Source: Alphaproteobacteria bacterium
GTDB taxonomy: Bacteria > Pseudomonadota > Alphaproteobacteria > Paracaedibacterales > CAIULA01
DNA: 12,289 bases
Direction: 5' to 3'
NCBI GenBank assembly: GCA_019751935.1
Contig: JAIEMR010000138.1
Coordinates: 1 to 12,289 of the forward strand
Part shown: positions 7,366 through 12,289 of the stretch, one piece after another
Layout of the letters: each line of letters begins with the position of its first letter
Numbering within the stretch: the stretch's first letter is position 1
Translations under genes and position numbers: made by a program
The notes under the pieces: model-generated
The model's input: the letters and a program-made list of their open reading frames with translations, nothing else
What the model was told of the DNA's origin: nothing
The model's database searches: none

Positions 7366-7719
7366 ATGAAATTCCTTATAAAAGCTATAGTGCTATTACT
7401 TGCTGTTCTTTCTGACGCAAAAACAGCAACATCAGATCAAATTCCTCATGATGATGTGCTGGAATCATTAATATCATCTGGTATAAATAGGCCTGACCCT
7501 TGGAAAAATGCTTACATCGACTTATTTAGCGTACAAGACAACACTCATCCTAATCCATCACTAATTAAGGCGCCATCTAACGTTATCTTCTCTGAGGAAG
7601 ATAAAAGCCCAGTTGTAGTGAGTGAGTTAGACTCTCAATTAAGGGAGTTTCTTAGTAGTTTAGATACTGGGGTTTCAGAAGCTCCACCAATTGAAGAGGC
7701 AATATACCCTCTTGCGTAA
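7366..7719 (+). CDS. Small exported protein, unknown function
   Basis: The 117-residue product has a signal peptide (MKFLIKAIVLLLAVLSDAKTA, cleavage likely after residue 21) and a mature part of about 96 residues. The mature part is acidic, with several Pro, Ser and Asp residues, no cysteine and no membrane segment. I recognise no family. The ATG at 7366 is chosen because GGAG at 7356-7359 is well placed before it and the signal peptide begins there. An in-frame TTG at 7354 overlaps that ribosome binding site and is unlikely to be the start. The gene is convergent with the aldolase gene, with only eight bases between stop codons. It is probably a stand-alone unit separated from the DUF155 gene by 121 bp. 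Confidence 0.7.
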   Translation: MKFLIKAIVLLLAVLSDAKTATSDQIPHDDVLESLISSGINRPDPWKNAYIDLFSVQDNTHPNPSLIKAPSNVIFSEEDKSPVVVSELDSQLREFLSSLDTGVSEAPPIEEAIYPLA

Positions 7720-7720
7720 T

Positions 7721-7742
7721 AAAAAAGTTAACCTTCTAACTT
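7721..7742 (-). terminator. Hairpin between convergent genes, likely aldolase terminator
   Basis: On the reverse strand AAGTTA-GAAGGT-TAACTT followed by a T-run forms an A/T-rich six-pair stem with a U-tract. It overlaps the last codons of the aldolase gene (stop at 7730-7728). The stem is weak, but the geometry is that of an intrinsic terminator. The forward-strand reading has no T-run. Confidence 0.45.
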
Positions 7743-8555
7743 AACCACCCCTTTCCAGGTTTCAGTTGGCTCAGGAATATTATAAAAATCCCCATATTGC
7801 TTTCCAGCCCCGCTCAGTAAAAAGGATGTATCACTGCCAAGGCCAATAAAAGTAAATCCCTCCGATTGGCGGCTTTTGGCTTGAGCTGCATCTGGACAAA
7901 GGGTTCCGTAAGGGATGCCTCTAGCCTTGCAAGCCTTGATTATCTTTTTGACACTTTCTTGAAATAATGGCTCATCACTCCAAAATTGTGCCTTTAATCC
8001 AAGGGATTGATGCAAATCATTAGGGCCAATAAACACAAGATCAATGCCCTTGACATCTAGGATCTCTTCAATATTATCCACACCCTCTTTCGTTTCGATT
8101 TGAATCCCCACAAACGTTTCCCGGTTAGCAGAAATCATATAGTCCGGCCTTTTAACGCCATAGCTTAAATGCGGGAATAACCCACCAATTCCGCGCTGTC
8201 CTTCGGGGGGGAATTTAGAAAATTTAACAACATCAGCCGCTTCGGTCGCGGTATTAATCATCGGGGCAATAATTCCTTGCGCCCCGCTATCTAAGGCCTG
8301 TTTGATTTTATCAATGGTGCCAGCCGTAACTCTGACTAGCGGGGTAATCTTGCCCTGACTGATATCAACCATCATGGCGCAAAGAATGGCAACCGTTCTG
8401 CCATCAACGGGTGAATGTTCAGCGTCAATCAACATCCATTGAAAACACCCCTGAGCAGCGAGTACCCTTGTTGCATAGATATCATGAAGCTCTATCCAGG
8501 TTCCAAGAGCAAGCTGACCGCTTCTGATTAATTCTAATGTTTTATTGCTGCGCAT
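7728..8555 (-). CDS. HpcH/HpaI family aldolase (2-keto-3-deoxy acid type)
   Basis: The 275-residue product belongs to the class II, metal-dependent HpcH/HpaI aldolase family, related to 2-keto-3-deoxy-L-rhamnonate and 4-hydroxy-2-oxoheptanedioate aldolases. These cleave 2-keto-3-deoxy sugar acids or related compounds into pyruvate and an aldehyde. Visible are the catalytic histidine in DAEHSP (H47, residues 44-49), R75 in the PLVRV strand, GIIAPM (94-99), PPEGQRGIGG (116-125), the metal ligands E154 in QIET and D180 in FIGPNDL, and the expected (beta/alpha)8-like order. A strong Shine-Dalgarno sequence, AAAGGAG, is seven bases before the ATG. No sugar-acid dehydratase, dehydrogenase or transporter is adjacent, so the substrate cannot be named. 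It reads as an isolated metabolic gene of normal length with all key residues present. Confidence 0.9.
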   Translation of the reverse strand: MRSNKTLELIRSGQLALGTWIELHDIYATRVLAAQGCFQWMLIDAEHSPVDGRTVAILCAMMVDISQGKITPLVRVTAGTIDKIKQALDSGAQGIIAPMINTATEAADVVKFSKFPPEGQRGIGGLFPHLSYGVKRPDYMISANRETFVGIQIETKEGVDNIEEILDVKGIDLVFIGPNDLHQSLGLKAQFWSDEPLFQESVKKIIKACKARGIPYGTLCPDAAQAKSRQSEGFTFIGLGSDTSFLLSGAGKQYGDFYNIPEPTETWKGVVKLEG

Positions 8556-8580
8556 TTCTTGGCTCCTTTATTACAACGGC

Positions 8581-8610
8581 ATTGTAACTGCGCAAGACTT
8601 TAATTTACAA
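8581..8610 (-). promoter_or_regulatory. Putative promoter of the aldolase gene
   Basis: On the reverse strand TTGTAA (8610-8605), an 18-nt spacer and TACAAT (8586-8581) match the -35 in four of six and the -10 in five of six positions. The start would lie near 8574, about 19 nt before the ATG, which fits the AAAGGAG site just upstream of the gene. Confidence 0.4.
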
Positions 8611-8645
8611 CAGCAATTAACCTTGATTTTGGTTCTCGTTCTAAG

Positions 8646-9227
8646 TTACTGGTTTCTCAGCCAGCCGGGAGCATTTTGTACTACCTCATAGTTAGCTTTT
8701 GCTTTTCTCAATGCTTCTGCTGCTGCCTGTTTGATTTTTTCGTAGGCAATTAAGACTTCCTCGTTAGTATTTTTAGGACTAACCAAACTTTTCATAAAAT
8801 CTTTTTCTCGAAGCAGATCAGCCGGTACTTCACGACGATGTTCAATGTTTTTTCGGTCCTCTTGGAGCTCATGTATTTCCTTGTCGACTTCATCAAAGAT
8901 CGCCTTTTTATTTTCAGCCCTTGTCAGAGCATTTTTAAGCTTGGTTTCTTCGTCTCCAATTTGCTGACAATTTTTCCAGTACTTTTTTGCCTGTATTCTG
9001 CTTCTATCATCCAAATCCTTTTCGTGAATTGTCACAAATTCAGCGAGTTTTTCTATATGCCATCCACCGCCGTCTATTCTCAAGGTAATGTTTGGATTCG
9101 AGGCTGTTACTGTTGTTGCCTTGTCGACAGCATTTGCTGAGCTACAAATGAAACTCTCTCCGCTTATTAACGCAATCGCACCGTTTAGGAACAAAACTGC
9201 CCAAGCTAAACTTATAGATAATCTCAT
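8646..9227 (-). CDS. Exported coiled-coil protein, unknown function
   Basis: The 193-residue product has an N-terminal signal region (hydrophobic to about residue 22) with possible cleavage after SSANA (residue 33). Next comes a short beta-prone part with NITLRIDGGGW (46-56), then mostly charged helix. Heptad-like stretches at about 90-132 and 155-184 suggest coiled coils. It ends with PGWLRNQ. I recognise no family. The ATG at 9227 is preferred because AGGAAGG lies directly upstream; an in-frame ATG at 9245 contains that site as codons and would put six charged residues before the signal peptide. It is downstream of an AT-rich divergent region and followed by 90 bp and then the aldolase gene on the same strand. 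A periplasmic or secreted location is expected; the function is unknown. Confidence 0.75.
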   Translation of the reverse strand: MRLSISLAWAVLFLNGAIALISGESFICSSANAVDKATTVTASNPNITLRIDGGGWHIEKLAEFVTIHEKDLDDRSRIQAKKYWKNCQQIGDEETKLKNALTRAENKKAIFDEVDKEIHELQEDRKNIEHRREVPADLLREKDFMKSLVSPKNTNEEVLIAYEKIKQAAAEALRKAKANYEVVQNAPGWLRNQ

Positions 9228-9436
9228 TGAAAAATCCTTCCTCATAAATGTTTGTTTCTTAATGTTTTCTTCAGCTTTTAGAGTAATAATCTAAGATTTT
9301 TTATTATATTTATATTTTTATATTAAAATATTTTACTTTTTTAATTTAATGCATAATATGCAAATACAGTATTCATATATTTTTCATTTATATCATTTAT
9401 TAGTTAACAAATACTTAATGTCATTTTCATAATCTG

Positions 9437-9475
9437 GACAATCGCCACGTCGTCCCAGGTTTTTCGAGATGACGA
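9437..9475. repeat. Degenerate copy of a palindromic intergenic repeat
   Basis: 'ctggacaatcgccacg' shares ATCGCCACG with the right arm of the repeat at 2521-2530 and resembles its CTGGATTGCCACG form. The following 'cgtcgtccc ... cgagatgacg' makes an imperfect inverted pair. It appears to be a decayed relative of the 2466-2555 element; the match is short. Confidence 0.35.
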
Positions 9476-9498
9476 AGTTTCAGAGTTGATTATCCATC

Positions 9499-9528
9499 TT
9501 GACAAGATATGTCTAATCATTCTGCAAT
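9499..9528 (+). promoter_or_regulatory. Possible promoter of the acidic exported protein gene
   Basis: A perfect TTGACA (9499-9504) is followed after 18 nt by TGCAAT (9523-9528), four of six matches to the -10 box. Transcription would start about 30 nt before the ATG at 9568. The -35 is good, the -10 only fair. Confidence 0.35.
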
Positions 9529-9567
9529 AATTGAATTAAAATTACTTTTATAGAGTAGCGAGTAAAG

Positions 9568-10119
9568 ATGAAAAAATTAGGGATATTATTTGCGTTTCTG
9601 ATAGTAATTTCTGGGGCGGTTGCGTCAGTTGACGCACAGGATGATGAATGGACAGCATATGAAGACCCGCACACAGGATTTTCGGTGATAAGGTATACGG
9701 AAAATTTTGAAACTGGTAATCATCAAGTTTGTGAGGTATCTGAAACAGATGAGGATGATGATGAAGTAGAAGTAGTAGGAGCAGAGGATATTATAAAAGC
9801 TGAATTTAACTTAGAGCTCACACAGGATGGAGCCATTTTAATAAAAGGTTACAATGAATTTGGCGGAGTGGACGATGCATTTTTGGCAGTTCTTGGCTAT
9901 CTAAAAAATGAAGGTTGTACAATTTTCGGGGATGATTCCAATGTGTTTTTAAGCGATACTATGGATAACAAAATTGTTCGAGCCGCTTATGGATTTAAAC
10001 CAACAAATGAAGTATTAGAAGAAATCCCAGAATCCTTAGCAAGTTTGGTAGATACTCTTTATGTACGTCATAGCAAAATTTCTATTGATATAGGCGGCGG
10101 TCAGTCTGTTGAGTTATAA
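9568..10119 (+). CDS. Acidic exported protein, unknown function
   Basis: The 183-residue product has a standard signal peptide (MKKLGILFAFLIVISG...) with likely cleavage after SVDA (residue 23), leaving a mature domain of about 160 residues. The mature part is strongly acidic, with an Asp/Glu cluster (ETDEDDDEVEVV, residues 59-70). It has two cysteines, one before that cluster (VCEV) and one later (GCTIFG), which could form one disulphide. The alternating pattern in the second half suggests a beta-rich globular domain. I recognise no family. The ATG is preceded by GAGTAAAG, a modest ribosome binding site. The stop codon (10117-10119) lies at the edge of a 37-bp repeat also found at the end of hemW, so the gene borders a duplicated segment. 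Located probably in the periplasm or outside the cell. Confidence 0.75.
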   Translation: MKKLGILFAFLIVISGAVASVDAQDDEWTAYEDPHTGFSVIRYTENFETGNHQVCEVSETDEDDDEVEVVGAEDIIKAEFNLELTQDGAILIKGYNEFGGVDDAFLAVLGYLKNEGCTIFGDDSNVFLSDTMDNKIVRAAYGFKPTNEVLEEIPESLASLVDTLYVRHSKISIDIGGGQSVEL

Positions 10120-10153
10120 ACTTTTACTTCCACAAATGTTCTAAAACTGCATT
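10117..10153. repeat. Direct repeat, copy 1 (hemW 3' end sequence)
   Basis: 36 of 37 positions match 10860-10896, including 30 consecutive identical bases (10124-10153 against 10867-10896). In the other copy this is the end of hemW and its stop codon. Here it starts at the stop codon of the acidic exported protein gene. Confidence 0.95.
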
Positions 10154-10248
10154 GAGTAAATTTTTACGCACAAAATGTTCTATCTATCTTTATGAACATC
10201 TGAAGGCCCATCATAAGACGTACACATTGGGGCCCTCAGCTTTCCAGT
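10120..10248 (-). pseudogene. hemW: Decayed fragment of the hemW 3' end
   Basis: Besides the 37-bp terminal match, a second block in the same order and orientation matches hemW: 10202-10217 is identical to 11046-11061, which encodes part of the MMGLRL segment. It is followed by recognisable but scattered similarity (ctcagctt and gttaat) up to about 10248. The two blocks are 150 nt apart in hemW but only about 49 nt apart here, so roughly 100 nt have been lost. No hemW reading frame of useful length remains. It is a partial, degraded duplicate of the C-terminal end of hemW, in the same orientation as the intact gene, separated from it by the cysteine-rich gene. Confidence 0.75.
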
Positions 10249-10262
10249 TAATAAATAGTTAT

Positions 10263-10691
10263 TTATCCTTTTTGCTCACATTCAGAGAATCTTGTACTCC
10301 ACTGACAGCTCGAATGTTTGCTACACTCTGGATGACTCTTTAGTTGTTCGCAAGGTTTTATTAAGCAGTGTGTGCCATTCTTCCAGTGGCAGGTTACATT
10401 AGCAGAGCAGTCATTTTCGTTTGATAAGTCCCCGCATTGTTGTTCTCTGCAATATCCACCTTTTTTTGATGGGTCACTTTTTGTATCCCATAAGCAGTTT
10501 CCCGGCTGACCACAATCATCTTCAGTTTTTCTTGTTCTGCATCCCCAGTCTCTGCACATTCCCTTTTCAAAAATACAGCCATCATCTTTACTACAGTCAG
10601 CTTGAGGTGTGCCTGGGCAGCGAGCAAAAGTAGAATCAATTGAAAAGGCCAACATAAAAAGGCCAAAAATTAAAAATACCAATTTTTTCAT
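10263..10691 (-). CDS. Exported cysteine-rich protein with four tandem repeats
   Basis: The 142-residue product has a signal peptide with likely cleavage after residue 23 (STFA). The entire mature part consists of four repeats, each with four cysteines (16 in all): C25/33/39/46, C51/60/66/81, C86/95/101/109 and C114/123/129/138. The spacing is very regular: C-x7 or 8-C-x5-C-x-(F/W)-...-C, with exactly four residues between repeats. An aromatic residue two positions after the third cysteine is kept in all four (F, W, W, W). Such a protein must be disulphide-stabilised outside the cytoplasm. I cannot name a family; the 'C.W..g.C...C' rhythm recalls cysteine-rich repeats of protist and other eukaryotic surface proteins, an unverified impression. 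The start has AAGAGAT directly before the ATG. The gene lies between two copies of the hemW end. Confidence 0.85.
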   Translation of the reverse strand: MKKLVFLIFGLFMLAFSIDSTFARCPGTPQADCSKDDGCIFEKGMCRDWGCRTRKTEDDCGQPGNCLWDTKSDPSKKGGYCREQQCGDLSNENDCSANVTCHWKNGTHCLIKPCEQLKSHPECSKHSSCQWSTRFSECEQKG

Positions 10692-10859
10692 ATCTCTTAT
10701 CTCTGTTAATAATTTTAAACTAATCTTAAATATTTCATATGAAAGTTAAAAATTGGTTAAGTGATAAGAAATAATATATCTAACAGGGGAGTAATTTTTT
10801 AACAATACGAAAGAGTTAGAGTGGATGATGGCGATGAAAATGAAGCACCCGTGGAAAGG
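10692..10859. other. Intergenic region between the cysteine-rich gene and hemW
   Basis: This 168-bp AT-rich stretch should hold the promoter of the leftward cysteine-rich gene, but I see no clear -35/-10 pair. At its right end (10803-10862) a short forward open frame of 19 codons ends at a stop that coincides with the start of repeat copy 2. It may be the tail of a lost gene. Confidence 0.4.
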
Positions 10860-10896
10860 TAAACTGTTACTTCCACAAATGTTCTAAAACTGCATT
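10860..10896. repeat. Direct repeat, copy 2 (end of intact hemW)
   Basis: The counterpart of 10117-10153 with one mismatch (10866). It covers the last ten codons of hemW, counting the stop, and a few bases beyond. Confidence 0.95.
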
Positions 10897-12015
10897 CAGC
10901 CGCTGCCTACCGGCGGCCGTTGCAATTAAATAAGAATCTTCTTTCTTCAGATATACCTCTGCCATTAATGAATCTAATGCTTTCATCGAAATGGTTTGAT
11001 CAAGAGGAAGTTTTGTTAAAGAATAATCTACGCCCTCTAGTAAACGAAGGCCCATCATAAGGCGTTCGTGATCTTGCTCAGCTTCGGTTAATTCCAGAAC
11101 TTCCTCGTCTCCATGACCTTGCTCTGTGATTGCTTTTAGCCAAGCCTCGGGGGATTTTTTTTGCCGCGTTGCATATTTCTTGCCCTCCAACGATAATCTG
11201 CCATGCGCTCCTGGGCCAACGCCTGCATAATCTTGGTACCGCCAATAAACAAGGTTATGACGGCATTCAGAACCTGGCTTTGCATGATTTGAAATCTCAT
11301 ATGCTGGCATGCCATGTTTTTCCATAACGCTTTGCGTTAATTCAAACATGTCGGCTGAAAGATTTTCTTCGGGCAGCACTAAATCCCCGCGCGCAAAAAG
11401 AGGCGCAAAGGCTGTACCCGGTTCAATTGTAAGCTGATAAAGGGATAGATGGGTTGTGCCAAAAGTTAATGCCTTGGAAAGTTCTTGCTCCCAAGCCTCT
11501 AACGTTTGTCCAGGCCGTGCATAGATCAAATCAAAGGAAACCCGATCAAAAGTGGCGCACGCTGTTTCAATCGCTCTTATGGCCTCCTCAGCACTATGCT
11601 GACGTCCTAAAAGTTTTAGGTCAGGGTCATTTAGGGCCTGAATCCCAACGGAGATTCTATTAACTCCATTTTGCCGCAGTTCTTTAAACCGAGTCACTTC
11701 TACTGAATTGGGGTTTGCTTCCAGCGTAATTTCTAAATTTTCAACGGGCGTCCATAAAGCGGTGGCAGCCTCAATAATTGCACCCACGGTATTGGGATGC
11801 ATTAAGGACGGAGTCCCGCCGCCAAAGAAAATACTTTGTAATTGCCTTGGGCCCGTCAGGTCAAAGGTCCGTTTTAATTCATGAATAAGCGCATTTTGCC
11901 ATGCCATCTCGTCAATGCTTTGTCGTACATGACTGTTAAAGTCACAATATGGACATTTTGATAAGCAAAACGGCCAGTGGATGTAAAGGGAGAGGGCAGA
12001 AGCAGAACTACCCAA
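10867..12015 (-). CDS. hemW: HemW, haem-binding radical SAM protein
   Basis: The 382-residue product is of the HemN/HemW radical SAM family and, by its signature, HemW: IHWPFCLSKCPYCDFNSH with the 4Fe-4S ligands C17, C21 and C24. Genuine HemN coproporphyrinogen oxidase has a further cysteine where HemW has CDF. HemW binds haem and is regarded as a haem chaperone to respiratory enzymes. Other family features are FFGGGTPS (63-70), LEANP, NRISVGIQ, and YEISNHAKPGSECRHNLVYW in the C-terminal half with YAGVGPGAHG after it; all appear intact. The start is a TTG at 12015, as there is no ATG, and a stop lies a few codons upstream in frame. It overlaps the end of rdgB by eight bases, the usual alphaproteobacterial coupling. 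A degraded copy of its 3' end is at 10120-10248. Confidence 0.95.
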   Translation of the reverse strand: MGSSASALSLYIHWPFCLSKCPYCDFNSHVRQSIDEMAWQNALIHELKRTFDLTGPRQLQSIFFGGGTPSLMHPNTVGAIIEAATALWTPVENLEITLEANPNSVEVTRFKELRQNGVNRISVGIQALNDPDLKLLGRQHSAEEAIRAIETACATFDRVSFDLIYARPGQTLEAWEQELSKALTFGTTHLSLYQLTIEPGTAFAPLFARGDLVLPEENLSADMFELTQSVMEKHGMPAYEISNHAKPGSECRHNLVYWRYQDYAGVGPGAHGRLSLEGKKYATRQKKSPEAWLKAITEQGHGDEEVLELTEAEQDHERLMMGLRLLEGVDYSLTKLPLDQTISMKALDSLMAEVYLKKEDSYLIATAAGRQRLNAVLEHLWK

Positions 12016-12289
12016 AACACTTATCCACTAACTTTTTAAAGGCCTTGGCGCGGTGGGATTGTTTACGCTTTTCTTGAGGCATCATCTCAGCCGCCGTGAC
12101 TTGACAACCATTTGGGATAAAAATCGGGTCATAGCCAAATCCATTTACGCCGCGGGCGGGGAAAGTCAACATTCCATCCCAGCGTCCCTCAAAGATTTCG
12201 ACATATCCATCGGGCCAAGCAAGGGCAAGTGTGCAAATAAAGTAAGCACTGCGATTGCTCTGACCGGAAAGCTCATTTTCAAGTCTTTG
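12008..12289 (-). CDS. rdgB: RdgB/HAM1 non-canonical purine NTP pyrophosphatase (5' end outside window)
   Basis: 94 codons of the C-terminal half are present, reading in from the window edge at 12289 and ending with TAG at 12010-12008. The family removes XTP, dITP and ITP from the nucleotide pool by hydrolysis to the monophosphate, in the cytoplasm. The sequence has the conserved core GFGYDPIFIP, the AEM..EEK-like segment (AAEMMPQEKRKQSHRAK) and the terminal SHRAKAFKKL helix, all positioned as in the family. The stop overlaps the hemW start by eight bases, so translation of the two is probably coupled in one operon. Start, promoter and N-terminal substrate residues are not visible. Confidence 0.95.
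   Translation of the reverse strand, partial: QRLENELSGQSNRSAYFICTLALAWPDGYVEIFEGRWDGMLTFPARGVNGFGYDPIFIPNGCQVTAAEMMPQEKRKQSHRAKAFKKLVDKCFG

Larger units (their letters stand above)
9228..9567. other. AT-rich divergent intergenic control region
   Basis: About 340 bp separate the divergent exported-protein genes at 9227 and 9568. From about 9290 to 9430 the sequence is almost all A and T. It contains a perfect 13-nt palindrome TGCATAATATGCA (9350-9362) that could be an operator. A remnant of a palindromic repeat lies at about 9437-9475, and a possible promoter for the rightward gene at 9499-9528. I see no RNA gene or coding sequence in it. Confidence 0.5.

Noticed and set aside
7366..8555. 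Toxin-antitoxin or paired system formed by the small gene and its neighbour
   Set aside because: The small product has a signal peptide and the neighbour is a convergent metabolic aldolase; neither fits such a system.
8838..9294. Forward frames antisense to the coiled-coil protein
   Set aside because: No ribosome binding sites and no recognisable product; the reverse frame has a signal peptide and good start context.
10152..10343. Forward 63-codon frame
   Set aside because: It spans the decayed hemW fragment and the antisense of the cysteine-rich gene, so it is a chance frame.
1464..12015. A haem gene cluster (hemH and hemW in one window)
   Set aside because: They are about 8 kb apart with unrelated genes between, in different transcription units; hemW belongs with rdgB.
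1..12289. CRISPR arrays, tRNA or rRNA genes, transposase or integrase genes
   Set aside because: None seen: no regularly spaced repeats, no tRNA-like cloverleaf noticed, and no frame with transposase motifs.

Overview
The window looks like a chromosomal piece of a host-associated alphaproteobacterium with modest G+C, most plausibly an intracellular lineage of the Holosporales/Rickettsiales type. Support: the C-terminal part of RdgB overlaps HemW in the order usual for alphaproteobacteria; SdhE, ferrochelatase and a DUF155 (RMND1/RMD1-type) protein are all close to alphaproteobacterial/mitochondrial forms; a degenerate 'attgcgagga...tggcaatcca' palindromic repeat sits between genes; and an unusual share of the remaining genes encode orphan exported proteins. 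The taxonomic placement is inference from sequence character, not a database result.

Layout. 1-1337 (-): 445 residues of a large exported protein of unknown function, running off the left edge, with a strong promoter at 1410-1438. 1464-2435 (-): ferrochelatase hemH. 2436-2589: palindromic repeat. 2590-3237 (-): type IV pilin/pseudopilin-like protein. 3337-3600 (+): sdhE, divergent from the pilin gene. 3668-4960 and 4994-6346 (+): tandem paralogous exported proteins of unknown family, nearly identical at the N-terminus and diverged later. 6444-7244 (+): DUF155 membrane protein. 7366-7719 (+): small exported protein. 7728-8555 (-): HpcH/HpaI-type aldolase, convergent with the preceding gene over a shared hairpin. 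8646-9227 (-): exported coiled-coil protein. 9228-9567: AT-rich divergent control region. 9568-10119 (+): acidic exported protein. 10120-10248: decayed copy of the hemW 3' end. 10263-10691 (-): exported protein made of four cysteine-rich repeats. 10867-12015 (-): hemW. 12008-12289 (-): 3' end of rdgB.

How it fits together. The recognisable genes are ordinary housekeeping: haem insertion (hemH), the haem-binding radical-SAM protein HemW, flavinylation of succinate dehydrogenase (sdhE), nucleotide pool cleaning (rdgB) and an aldolase. Between them lie seven genes for exported proteins with signal peptides and no family I recognise (1-1337, 3668, 4994, 7366, 8646, 9568, 10263), plus a prepilin. 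This reads as a patchwork of lineage-specific secretome genes inserted among conserved genes.

The most interesting part is 9568-10900. A 16-cysteine, four-repeat secreted protein is flanked by two copies of the hemW 3' end, one intact and one decayed, so this spot has undergone segmental duplication. The second point of interest is the tandem exported paralogue pair at 3668-6346.
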